Translations under genes and position numbers: made by a program
Origin: Halocatena marina
GTDB lineage: Archaea; Halobacteriota; Halobacteria; Halobacteriales; Haloarculaceae
Reading direction: 5' to 3'
Length of the DNA stretch: 64,000 nucleotides
NCBI RefSeq assembly: GCF_023276375.1
Contig: NZ_JALLPK010000001.1
Location: 248,001-312,000 of the forward strand
Notes under the pieces: generated by a model
The model's input: only the letters and a program-made list of their open reading frames with translations
The model's database searches: none
What the model was told of the DNA's origin: nothing
Shown here: positions 34,291-43,037 of the stretch, one piece after another
How the letters are laid out: every line of letters begins with the position of its first letter
How positions within the stretch are numbered: position 1 is the stretch's first letter

Positions 34291-36213
34291 ATGGTTGGTC
34301 TCTGTGGCTCGATCGGACAAGACGCTCTCCCCGAGGCAATGGCTGAGTACATCAGCTGGGGCGACGATGAGGAGACCGTCTCATACAGCGATGATCGCAT
34401 TGATCTGCAGGCGTCATTGCATTCGTTGATCGCTGGCGATCAGCCGGTTGCAGTTGAGGATGAGGATGTCCTCCTCTGGATTTGGGGTGACGTGTACGGC
34501 TACGGATCGAGATCGAACTACGTCCCACGGCGGGGGCCACCCGACGGAAGCGCGGAGTTCTGTGCGCATCTCTATGAGGTGTTCGGGATGGATTTCGTCT
34601 CTGGACTGAACGGCAATTTCGCGCTCGTCATCTACGATCAAACGGAAAACGCCGTGTCGTTTGTGACTGACCGGTTCGCGACCCGGCCGCTCTACTACGC
34701 ACAACCGACCGACGACACTCTCATCGTTTCCTCACAGTCTCAATCGCTCACGCTTCATCCCGACATCGAACCAGCGTTCGATCTCCCATATCTTTACGAG
34801 TATCTCGATCTCAGGCGCGTGTTCGGTGTGAAAACGCCGATTGCAGGTGTCGAACAGTTCCCACCTGGATCGATTATCACGGTCGATCTCGACGACCTGA
34901 CGATGACAACGACCAGCTACTGGTCTCCCACGTACGATCCAATCGATAAGCCGTACTCGTACTTCCAAGAGCAGTTTGTCGAGACAATCCAACAGGTGTT
35001 CTCGGACTGGACGTATGATGATCTCTCGTATGGCCTGCTCCTGTCGGGTGGAAGCGACTCGCGGCTCGGGCTCGCAGCGATTGACCAACCGGTCACGACA
35101 TTCCATAATGCTGACTGGATGAGCCGAGAGGCGAAGATCGCACGGCGTGCGGCAAATGCGACAGATAATACGTTCAAGCTGCTGGAACGCGGACCAGATT
35201 ACGACGCCGGACTCCTCGAAAACGCGTCACCGTTGTCGAATTTCAGTGGCTGGTTCGATCAGGCATACTTCCTTGGATTCGAAGAGGAGGTCACAGCAGA
35301 AGTCGACGTTCTCGTCTCAGGGTTGTATGCCGATACGCTGCTCGGTGGCGGACAGCTCGAAACACCCACCGTCTCTCTCGATCCGCTCGGGAACCTCACG
35401 ATACCCACTGCACAGTCGGTCAATTCGATCGATGAGTACATCGACTCTCAGATAAGTGAGGGAATCGAACCGCTTCCGTATTTCTCTGATGACTGGTCTC
35501 TTTCGAGCGTTTTATCCGACAACATTCACGAGACACGTGACGGTATTGTCAGCCACGGTATCCATTACGATTCGATCGAAGATCTGGTGATGTACGGCGG
35601 CTACTACCCGCTAAGCTCGGACACCGACGCTATCTTTTCGGAGAGTCTGGCACAAATGCGGCCGTACCGAACGCCGTTCCTTGACAATCGGATCGTCGAT
35701 CTCCAACAACAGATCCCGAAGCGGTTCTTCCTTCGCCGTAACTTCGTCAATAAGGCAGTCGAACAGATCGATCCAGCACTCGCTGAGATACCACACGCCC
35801 ACACCGGCGTCCCACTCAAGTACCCGTTCATTGTCGAGTATCTCGGGACGAATCTCAATGGACTCTGGTGGAAACACGTCGCCGATACCAGTGTACCAGA
35901 ACCGTACCTCGACCACACACCATGGCCAAACAGAGAGGAACTCATCCGTGCTCGACCGTTCACCACCGAGACGCTGAACGAATGCAGTGAATATCTATCG
36001 GATCTGTCATTCCTCGATGTCGATGGCGCATGGCAATGCTATCACGAACATCTCGACGGAGAGGACAATACGACGATATTATATTCTTTGTTGACGTTCC
36101 TCCGAATGCGGGCCACAGAAGCGGTCCATCATTCATCTCAAACAGAGAATACCGACCGGTCCACGCCGGTCATCGAACCAAATTCGACCGCATCAGAAGG
36201 AAAAACGCGATGA
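34291..36213 (+). CDS. Asparagine-synthetase-like protein I
   Basis: A 640-residue protein with the two-domain AsnB layout. The N-terminal Ntn-type glutaminase-like domain (LNGNFALVIYDQ, FVTDRFATRPLYY) is followed by a synthetase domain with the PP-loop LLLSGGSDSRLGL near residue 250. Classical AsnB needs Cys at residue 2. Here the protein starts MVGLCGSIG, so the aligned Cys is residue 5 and would need extra processing to become N-terminal. The C-terminal part keeps MRPYRTPFLDNRIVDLQ, typical of haloarchaeal relatives found in surface-polysaccharide loci. It overlaps the next, related gene by 4 bp. It probably amidates a sugar or small molecule rather than aspartate, which is an inference. 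Confidence 0.8.
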   Translation: MVGLCGSIGQDALPEAMAEYISWGDDEETVSYSDDRIDLQASLHSLIAGDQPVAVEDEDVLLWIWGDVYGYGSRSNYVPRRGPPDGSAEFCAHLYEVFGMDFVSGLNGNFALVIYDQTENAVSFVTDRFATRPLYYAQPTDDTLIVSSQSQSLTLHPDIEPAFDLPYLYEYLDLRRVFGVKTPIAGVEQFPPGSIITVDLDDLTMTTTSYWSPTYDPIDKPYSYFQEQFVETIQQVFSDWTYDDLSYGLLLSGGSDSRLGLAAIDQPVTTFHNADWMSREAKIARRAANATDNTFKLLERGPDYDAGLLENASPLSNFSGWFDQAYFLGFEEEVTAEVDVLVSGLYADTLLGGGQLETPTVSLDPLGNLTIPTAQSVNSIDEYIDSQISEGIEPLPYFSDDWSLSSVLSDNIHETRDGIVSHGIHYDSIEDLVMYGGYYPLSSDTDAIFSESLAQMRPYRTPFLDNRIVDLQQQIPKRFFLRRNFVNKAVEQIDPALAEIPHAHTGVPLKYPFIVEYLGTNLNGLWWKHVADTSVPEPYLDHTPWPNREELIRARPFTTETLNECSEYLSDLSFLDVDGAWQCYHEHLDGEDNTTILYSLLTFLRMRATEAVHHSSQTENTDRSTPVIEPNSTASEGKTR

Positions 36214-37925
36214 GCCATACTCTCGAAAAGTATCAAAGTAGTGAACTATCGAGTCGACAGATGAACAAAGAGTTGTTTGGTATCTTCGGTGACAGAGATC
36301 AGTTCGACGAGTGTCGATCTGAGGACGAATTTGATGAAATACTTTCAGGTGATCAGGTTACTGTTGGTATTCGTGATCCGGGCCTCGGTGTGAAAGGACG
36401 GAGTGCGAGTCATTCGGACGATCATGGTCTCTGTTTCATCTGGGGTGAGGTGTACGCTGCGGACAGTAACGCGACGAATGAAGCTGATAATAATATCGCA
36501 CAGTGGCTCTTTGAGGAGTATACGAGTCGCGGCGTAGCTGCTCTCTCTGATCTAAATGGATCGTATGTCGTTGCTCTCGAACACGATGGTGAAGCGATCG
36601 TTTCGACAGATCAAATCCGTTCGTGGGAATGCTTTTACGCTAATTCAAACGGCTGTAGGGTGTTCAGCACGGACTTTTCTGTAATCCACAGTTTTCTCGA
36701 TGATCCACAGTATCATCGACCATCGTTGCTTGAATATATCCACCTCGGAACGGTGCTCGGTGATCGAACGATTATTAAGAATGTTCATCGAGTCCCGTTC
36801 GACGCCTATCTGACGTCGGACTCCGTCGAGTCGTTGTCTCGATTTGTATACAAACCGCGACCGTTCGATTACGTCACCGAACTGACACAGCGACTCTTAC
36901 GAGCTGTTGATCGTCGAGCAAACCTCCCCGGCCCGAAGGGACTACTCCTTTCAGGTGGGAACGACTCTCGGATCTTTCTTTCTCGGATACCTGATATCGA
37001 GCAGTGTTATACGATCGGCAATCCGAACTCGCGGGAAGTCAAGGTCGCCCAAAAGGTAGCAGCGCAGTACGGGTCGAAACACACGGTATTGCTTCCGGAC
37101 GATGGCTATCTCATGCCGACCGATGAGAAAAGTCGGTACTCACAAGGAATCAAGGAATCATTGCACATCCACCACGCCGGTTTCGATGATGCATTCGAGA
37201 TGAAGACTATCTATCACGGAACGCTGTTCGATACGCTCCTTAAAGGCTACTTTCTCGAACGTGATGGTCTCGAACTGTTTGGAACGAAGCTTCCTTCGAC
37301 GAAGCTCGTTTCGAACCCACGTCCGATCAAATCGTTGCTCGGGACGCTCGGGTTTTTCCCTGAAGACAGCGAGTCAGTCGGCGTGGCGACTGAAGAGCTC
37401 TTTGAGGAGGATCTCACCCTCGACTCACCGTACGAATTCCTTCGTGGACAGTTCGAGAAAGAACTGGAGACGTGTTGGGAACGCACCGATTCGGTTCACA
37501 ACGCTATGGACCTCCTCGTCATCAAAAACCAACCCGTCTTACCATCGCATACACACCTCGCGGACAACTACTACGAGGCGTTCGTCGCCGCTGACCGCGA
37601 ACTCGTCGAATGGCACCTGATGACGCCGCCAGAATATCGACGGTATGAGACATTCCGGAAGGCAATCGAACGGATCGATTCCGATATCCTCAAACATCGG
37701 CCACAGAGCCAGCCACTCCCCTCCGTCCGGCTGAATCAGATCGAACGGTTCCTCCGACGCAAGCTCCCATTTCTCGAACCGTTCGAACCGGCATGGCCCG
37801 ATCGAGACGAGATTTACGACCAACATGCCATGGACCAAAGACTGTTCCCCGATGAGTACGCAATCCGGCGACTCCCCGCACGACTGAAGCTCCGAATCCA
37901 CGACGCCCGCTGGTGGCTATCGTAG
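36210..37925 (+). CDS. Asparagine-synthetase-like protein II
   Basis: A 571-residue paralogue of the preceding protein, starting at the ATG at 36210 that overlaps the upstream stop; an ATG at 36261 (MNKELFGIFGD) is an alternative. The PP-loop (LLLSGGNDSRIFL) is present near residue 250, so ATP-PPi chemistry is plausible. The region aligned with the MCGIFG start reads LFGIFG, so the glutaminase Cys is replaced by Phe and the N-terminal domain cannot use glutamine in the normal way. LNGSYVVALEHDGE keeps the fold. The C-terminal 150 residues are charged and family-specific. The pair is co-transcribed. Confidence 0.78.
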   Translation: MSHTLEKYQSSELSSRQMNKELFGIFGDRDQFDECRSEDEFDEILSGDQVTVGIRDPGLGVKGRSASHSDDHGLCFIWGEVYAADSNATNEADNNIAQWLFEEYTSRGVAALSDLNGSYVVALEHDGEAIVSTDQIRSWECFYANSNGCRVFSTDFSVIHSFLDDPQYHRPSLLEYIHLGTVLGDRTIIKNVHRVPFDAYLTSDSVESLSRFVYKPRPFDYVTELTQRLLRAVDRRANLPGPKGLLLSGGNDSRIFLSRIPDIEQCYTIGNPNSREVKVAQKVAAQYGSKHTVLLPDDGYLMPTDEKSRYSQGIKESLHIHHAGFDDAFEMKTIYHGTLFDTLLKGYFLERDGLELFGTKLPSTKLVSNPRPIKSLLGTLGFFPEDSESVGVATEELFEEDLTLDSPYEFLRGQFEKELETCWERTDSVHNAMDLLVIKNQPVLPSHTHLADNYYEAFVAADRELVEWHLMTPPEYRRYETFRKAIERIDSDILKHRPQSQPLPSVRLNQIERFLRRKLPFLEPFEPAWPDRDEIYDQHAMDQRLFPDEYAIRRLPARLKLRIHDARWWLS

Positions 37926-38060
37926 CTGTCATGGCCCGTCGTCGGTGATCAGAGCCGCCCTCGCATCAATTCGATAGTAACACACAATTCGGAGGTATTC
38001 AAACACATTAGGTAATTAATCGTATCTTATCTATTTTGCGAATAATACCGATTCCCACAG

Positions 38061-38068
38061 TATTTAAC
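38061..38068 (+). promoter_or_regulatory. TATA box of the FAD/Fe-S dehydrogenase gene
   Basis: tatttaac lies 23 bases before the ATG at 38092, the spacing of a leaderless haloarchaeal promoter. It supports the annotated start. Confidence 0.5.
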
Positions 38069-38091
38069 ATCAACAATCGCTCAGAGAGAAT

Positions 38092-41000
38092 ATGGCCGTC
38101 GAGGACAACTATCACGAAGCCGAGAGTCTCGACACATCGGTGGATTCACTCGGGTACGACCATCCGGACGCATCCCAATACCGAGAGCTGGCTGTCGACT
38201 TGCGCAGCCGACTCGATGGCGGCGTACAGTTCGATGAATACGCACAGATTCTGTACGCAACTGATGGCAGTATCTATCAGGCCCGACCGGCGGGTGTCGT
38301 CTTCCCAAAACACACAGCAGATGTGCAAGCAGCTGTGCGGACTGCTGCAGAGCACGATGTTCCGGTGCTTCCTCGTGGGGCTGGTTCGTCACTCGCCGGA
38401 CAGGCCGTCGGTCCGGGGTGTGTCGTTCTCGATCTCTCTCGGCACATGGACGCCATCCAGGACGTCGATCCCGACGCTCAGACAGTATCTGTCCAACCGG
38501 GTGTCGTTCAGGATCATCTCGACGCCCACCTCGAACAGTGGGGGTTGAAGTTCGCTCCCGACCCCGCATCCTCAAACCGGGCGACGATAGGCGGTGGCAT
38601 TGGCAACAACTCCACAGGGGCACACTCCGTTCGGTACGGCATCACCGATGCTTACACTGAGGAACTTTCGGTCGTTCTCTCGGACGGCTCGTACATTCAC
38701 ACCCGAGAGATCGTCCTCGACAGCGAGGAGTGGGACGATATCGTCTCGAACGACGACCTCGAAGCCGAGATTTACCGCACTGTTCGTCAGCTCGTCGAGG
38801 AGCACGAAGCGGAGATCGAACACCGGTATCCAACGCTAAAACGCAGCGTTAGTGGATACAATCTCCACAAGGCTATCTACGAGAACAGCGAGGGAGAGAC
38901 GGTCATCAACCTCTCGAAGCTCTTTGTTGGCGCCGAGGGCACGCTTGGTGTCGTCGTCGAAGCCACGCTCGAACTGGTTTCTGTCCCCGAGCAAACAGCA
39001 CTCGCGCTGTACTGCTTCGATGATCTCGTTCAAGCGATGGAAGCCGTTCCAGAGGCGCTCTCGTTCGACGTGAGCGCGGTCGAATTGATGGATGACGAGG
39101 TCATCCGACTGGCGCTCGAATCGACACAGTACGCCCAGTACGCCGAACCGATCCCGGACGGCACCGAGGCAGCACTCATGTTGGAGTTCGATTCTGAACT
39201 CCACAGCGACTTCGAGGCGGCCATCGAAGAGACGAACGGTCATTTTGTCGATTCCGGAGCAGCGTTCGATGTGCTCAAAGCGTACAGTTCTGAGGCACAG
39301 GCGAAGCTCTGGAAGCTCCGAAAGGCAGCGATTCCGCTGTTGATGAGCCTTGAGGGCGACCCGAAGCCGTATCCGTTCATCGAGGACGCGACGGTTCCAC
39401 CAGAGGAATTGGCCGAATACGTCCAACAGTTCGAGACCGTTCTCGACGAACACGATACATCCGCTGCGTACTTCGCGCACGCGGGGAGCGGAACACTCCA
39501 CATCCGCCCGATCCTCAACCTCAAAACCGAACAGGAAATCGAGACGATGCACTCCATCACAGAGGACGTGACCGATCTCGTGCTCGAACATCACGGGTCG
39601 TTCTCGGGCGAGCACGGTGACGGAATGGCCCGGACGGAGTTCACTCCGAAGATGTACGGCCCGAAGCTGTGGCACGCATTCAAAACGCTCAAGACCGCGT
39701 TCGATCCCGAGTGGCTCATGCACCCGGGAAACGTCGTCTATCGGGATACATCGGAGGATATTGGGCCAGACACGAAGCGAGGAACGGGTGCGGACATGCG
39801 CGAACACCTCCGGTACGGAGCTGCCTACTCGTCGGTCGAACCACAGACCGAACTCGATTATTCCGACGGATTCTCACATCTCGTCGAGCTGTGTAACGGG
39901 TGTGGCACCTGTCGACAGACCGACTCGGCCACAATGTGTCCGACGTACCGCGCATCACGCGAGGAAATTCAAGCCACCAGAGGACGGGCAAACATGCTCC
40001 GGGCGGCGATCAGTGGTGAGCTCTCCGAAGATGAGTTGTACTCCGAACGGTTCCAAGAAGAGGTGCTCGATTTGTGCGTCGGCTGTAAGGGATGTGCGAG
40101 TGACTGCCCGACTGGTGTCGACATGGCGAAGCTCAAAACCGAGCTGAAACATCACTACCATCAGAAGGAGGGAGTTTCGCTGCGCGAGCACCTGTTCGCG
40201 GATATCGACCGTCTGTTCGCGCTCGGGAGTACGTTTGCTCCGCTTTCGAACTGGCTGACGCAGATTCCTGGTGCACGACGTGTCTTAGAGCAGATCGGAA
40301 TCGCGCCTGATCGAGCGCTTCCACCGTTCACCAGAGAATCATTCGAAGACTGGTTTGAAGCTCGCGGTGGGTCGCACGTCCCACCCTCTCAGGCCGACGC
40401 GAGGGTCGTGCTGTTTCCCGATACGTACACGAACTACTGCTATCCCGAACCGGGGATTGCAGCTGTCAAAACCCTTGAGGCGGCGGCTGTCCACATCGAG
40501 CTTTTCAGTGACAATCCGAGTGGTCGTCCATCGTACTCGAAAGGACTGCTCGATGTGGCAAAACGGCGGGCCGATCGCAACGTCGATGCGCTGCTCCCGT
40601 ACGTCGAAGACGGATATGACGTTGTGTTCATCGAACCGTCGGACGCCGTGATGTTCCAAGACGAGTATCTCGATTTACTCTCTGGAACTGCTGTCGAACG
40701 CGTGAGTGAAAACGCGTACGGCGTGCTGGAGTACCTCGACAAACAGCGACTCGACGATGTCTTGAACGTTGAGCCGACAGATGAGCAGCTCACGTACCAC
40801 GGTCACTGCAACCAGAAAGCAATGAATAAGGATCACCACGCAGTGGGCGTGCTGCGGCGGGTGGGTTACACTGTCGATCCGCTCGACAGCGGCTGCTGTG
40901 GAATGGCCGGTAGTTTCGGCTACGAAGCAGAGCACTACGATATCTCACAAGCCATTGGTCGCATTCTCTTCGGACAAGTCGAAAACAGTCCCGGTGAGCA

Positions 41001-41103
41001 GGTAACTGCCCCTGGTGCATCCTGTCGATCGCAGCTCGGAGATCGTGATGGAGGTGAACGACCACCACACCCAATCGAAAAGGTCGTCGAAGTGCTCGAA
41101 TGA
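38092..41103 (+). CDS. FAD-linked oxidase fused to Fe-S/CCG reductase (D-lactate dehydrogenase-like)
   Basis: A 1003-residue fusion. The N-terminal FAD-binding PCMH domain has LPRGAGSSLAGQAVGPG (near 100) and ATIGGGIGNNSTGAHSVRYG; the FAD-linked oxidase C-terminal domain contains SGEHGDGMART. Two 4Fe-4S ferredoxin motifs follow (CNGCGTC near 601 and CVGCKGCASDCP near 662), then a CCG domain with HGHCNQKA (Cys 906) and DSGCCGMAG (Cys 935-936). The architecture is that of GlcD-GlpC/YdiJ-type 2-hydroxyacid dehydrogenases feeding electrons to the respiratory chain, often annotated D-lactate dehydrogenase. Haloarchaea use such enzymes for lactate, glycolate or D-2-hydroxyglutarate; the substrate is not readable here. 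It is a single gene with its own promoter. Confidence 0.93.
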   Translation: MAVEDNYHEAESLDTSVDSLGYDHPDASQYRELAVDLRSRLDGGVQFDEYAQILYATDGSIYQARPAGVVFPKHTADVQAAVRTAAEHDVPVLPRGAGSSLAGQAVGPGCVVLDLSRHMDAIQDVDPDAQTVSVQPGVVQDHLDAHLEQWGLKFAPDPASSNRATIGGGIGNNSTGAHSVRYGITDAYTEELSVVLSDGSYIHTREIVLDSEEWDDIVSNDDLEAEIYRTVRQLVEEHEAEIEHRYPTLKRSVSGYNLHKAIYENSEGETVINLSKLFVGAEGTLGVVVEATLELVSVPEQTALALYCFDDLVQAMEAVPEALSFDVSAVELMDDEVIRLALESTQYAQYAEPIPDGTEAALMLEFDSELHSDFEAAIEETNGHFVDSGAAFDVLKAYSSEAQAKLWKLRKAAIPLLMSLEGDPKPYPFIEDATVPPEELAEYVQQFETVLDEHDTSAAYFAHAGSGTLHIRPILNLKTEQEIETMHSITEDVTDLVLEHHGSFSGEHGDGMARTEFTPKMYGPKLWHAFKTLKTAFDPEWLMHPGNVVYRDTSEDIGPDTKRGTGADMREHLRYGAAYSSVEPQTELDYSDGFSHLVELCNGCGTCRQTDSATMCPTYRASREEIQATRGRANMLRAAISGELSEDELYSERFQEEVLDLCVGCKGCASDCPTGVDMAKLKTELKHHYHQKEGVSLREHLFADIDRLFALGSTFAPLSNWLTQIPGARRVLEQIGIAPDRALPPFTRESFEDWFEARGGSHVPPSQADARVVLFPDTYTNYCYPEPGIAAVKTLEAAAVHIELFSDNPSGRPSYSKGLLDVAKRRADRNVDALLPYVEDGYDVVFIEPSDAVMFQDEYLDLLSGTAVERVSENAYGVLEYLDKQRLDDVLNVEPTDEQLTYHGHCNQKAMNKDHHAVGVLRRVGYTVDPLDSGCCGMAGSFGYEAEHYDISQAIGRILFGQVENSPGEQVTAPGASCRSQLGDRDGGERPPHPIEKVVEVLE

Positions 41104-41130
41104 ACTGAGTTCGAACAGTGGCGACAGCAC

Positions 41131-42300
41131 TCAGACCCCCCCGGGAATATCGGTTTCATCAGCTGCTTTAGACCACAATCCCTGAGACACGTCCATAAAG
41201 AGCACCACAATAACATGTGGGAGTGTAAGTATAGATATAAATACAAGATACATCGAAATGAGTTCTAATGTAGATGTCAGGGTCACAGGAACGAGTATGA
41301 CGACCACTGAGAGTAATCCAAACGATAGTATCGTAAGTGGGGCTGCTTCTCGTCCAAACCGGATCAGAACCTGTACTGTATCACCTCGGACGAGTGCGGC
41401 TTGAGCGCCTGTATCGACAGCCAATAACCGAATAATGTGCCGAAGAGAATGCCAGAAGCAAAAATATACGCCAACTGCTATGAGGGGAGGTACGACAAGG
41501 AAATATACATAGAGAAGAACTGTTTCACCGACATCTATCCACCAAACATCGACGGGATGAATGTCTAGTTTCTCGTCGGCGGTTTGACTGACCTTGCCAT
41601 TCCAAGCTGTTCGAGTACCGGACGCTGCTTCGGATGCGCTCCAGTAGTCGGATACCATGGTCACGAGAATGAGAAGCGAGAATACCATTCCAAACCCTGC
41701 ACGAACAGGAGCTGAAAAGAGCCACATGAGCTCGAAATTCGACCCGAATAACGCTACCCACGCTGAGACGATAGTTCGATAGTCATCTGGAAAGGCGAGC
41801 AGTGGGACCAGCATCGGTAGACCGCCCCGGATCACGACGGTAGCTACCCGTCGCAAACGCGAATCGAGATATTGAGCACCCAGCAGTGCCAGTGCGTAGA
41901 GATCTCCCTGTCCCCAATGAAACCACGTGAGCGCGATAAACATCACTGCCGAGGTCTCTGGATAAAACGACCAAAGTATCCCATATACTCCACCAAAGAT
42001 GGTGTACAGGAGGCCAATCGCTATGAGTCCCCGATATGTTACTTGTAGGCCCGCTGTTCGAGCAGGAGCGAGGTGGTCGACAGCGCCGTGGGGCAACCCG
42101 AGGATAACGACGCTTGAGAGTAGGGGGATGTATTGTACCCATACCGGAACTGCCAGATTGAGCTCACTACTAGCGAGCGTTACTGTAATGAGACCAACGA
42201 GGAGTATCCAAACTGGCCGAGCTGCAACTCGACAGTAAAACCGTCGAACTGCTTGTGATGCTGTGGGTGCATCGATCACGCCCACCGAGTGATCACCCAT
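41131..42300 (-). CDS. blh: Brp/Blh-type beta-carotene 15,15'-dioxygenase
   Basis: A 389-residue polytopic enzyme that cleaves beta-carotene into two retinals. The conserved histidine motifs are present: LGLPHGAVDH, LTWFHWGQGD, FCFWHSLRHIIR and LTLPHVIVV. About nine hydrophobic segments are visible. It overlaps the lycopene cyclase gene by 25 bp, so the two steps that turn lycopene into retinal are translated together. A hydrophilic loop near residues 220-245 (TAWNGKVSQTADEKL) is longer than I remember in relatives. The two opsin genes that need the product lie upstream on the same strand. Confidence 0.92.
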   Translation of the reverse strand: MGDHSVGVIDAPTASQAVRRFYCRVAARPVWILLVGLITVTLASSELNLAVPVWVQYIPLLSSVVILGLPHGAVDHLAPARTAGLQVTYRGLIAIGLLYTIFGGVYGILWSFYPETSAVMFIALTWFHWGQGDLYALALLGAQYLDSRLRRVATVVIRGGLPMLVPLLAFPDDYRTIVSAWVALFGSNFELMWLFSAPVRAGFGMVFSLLILVTMVSDYWSASEAASGTRTAWNGKVSQTADEKLDIHPVDVWWIDVGETVLLYVYFLVVPPLIAVGVYFCFWHSLRHIIRLLAVDTGAQAALVRGDTVQVLIRFGREAAPLTILSFGLLSVVVILVPVTLTSTLELISMYLVFISILTLPHVIVVLFMDVSQGLWSKAADETDIPGGV

Positions 42301-43031
42301 CGGTAGAGTATGAGGCCTTGTACGACAAAGAGATTCGTGACAAAAAAGAAAATAGCCTCTTCGATCGGCAGTCCGGCCAGCGTTATCCCGGTTGTGTACG
42401 TATCAGCTAGTGTCCAAATGCCGACCGCAATCGCAACGCGATCAGCACCCCACAGGTAGATTGTTGGAACTAATGTTCCGAAGAGGACGACTCGGTAGTG
42501 GTACAACAGCTGACAGGGTCCAACTGTCCACTGGAGGGTCAGAACAGGTGCAGCCCAAACGAGAATCGCTCCGAGATAGAACGTATCGAGGCCCTGTAGA
42601 CAATACAATCCAATACAACCAACAAGCACACCGGTCGTGCAGCCAATAAGTCGTGGAACCGGTCGTAACTGTTGAGAAACATTCGGCCATCCTTCCCGAA
42701 GAGGCAGCTGTGCGAGCCAAAATGCGGTCATGAGCGGTTGGACGAGGATAAACAAGTACTCCTCAATTGGGGCATGCCCAACAGTTCTCAGCACTCGTCC
42801 TTCTCCGTACTCCCAAACTCCGCGTGCGATAAGGTAGTTATCCCACGGCGTCGTGTACAACAGCGCTACGAGCATGAGGGCCACAACGACGAGCCAATAG
42901 ATGTGCCCACGATCGTTCGACCTAACTGAATTCCCTTCTGGTCTAATTGCCATCGCTGAGGCTGCTAACACGAGAGTAGCTGGTAGGAGAAATACAATAT
43001 GAAACTGTAAGTAAGAAATTTGTGGCAACAT
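42276..43031 (-). CDS. crtY: Lycopene beta-cyclase (archaeal CrtYcd fusion type)
   Basis: A 251-residue membrane enzyme that closes both beta-rings on lycopene to give beta-carotene. The two lycopene-cyclase domains are fused as in other haloarchaea. The first has YTTPWDNYLIARGVWEYGEG and GHAPIEEYLFILVQ; the second has AGLPIEEAIFFFVTN. Seven hydrophobic segments are visible. The ATG at 43029-43031 lies 6 bp after the stop of the extended bacteriorhodopsin frame, and the gene overlaps blh. The product feeds blh and then the two opsins. Confidence 0.94.
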   Translation of the reverse strand: MLPQISYLQFHIVFLLPATLVLAASAMAIRPEGNSVRSNDRGHIYWLVVVALMLVALLYTTPWDNYLIARGVWEYGEGRVLRTVGHAPIEEYLFILVQPLMTAFWLAQLPLREGWPNVSQQLRPVPRLIGCTTGVLVGCIGLYCLQGLDTFYLGAILVWAAPVLTLQWTVGPCQLLYHYRVVLFGTLVPTIYLWGADRVAIAVGIWTLADTYTTGITLAGLPIEEAIFFFVTNLFVVQGLILYRWVITRWA

Positions 43032-43037
43032 CGGTAG

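Noticed and set aside
38836-39807. A 323-codon minus-strand frame inside the dehydrogenase gene
   Set aside because: Antisense shadow: the plus strand there encodes the FAD-linked oxidase domain with clear motifs, and the minus translation is Arg/Phe/Val-rich and family-less.
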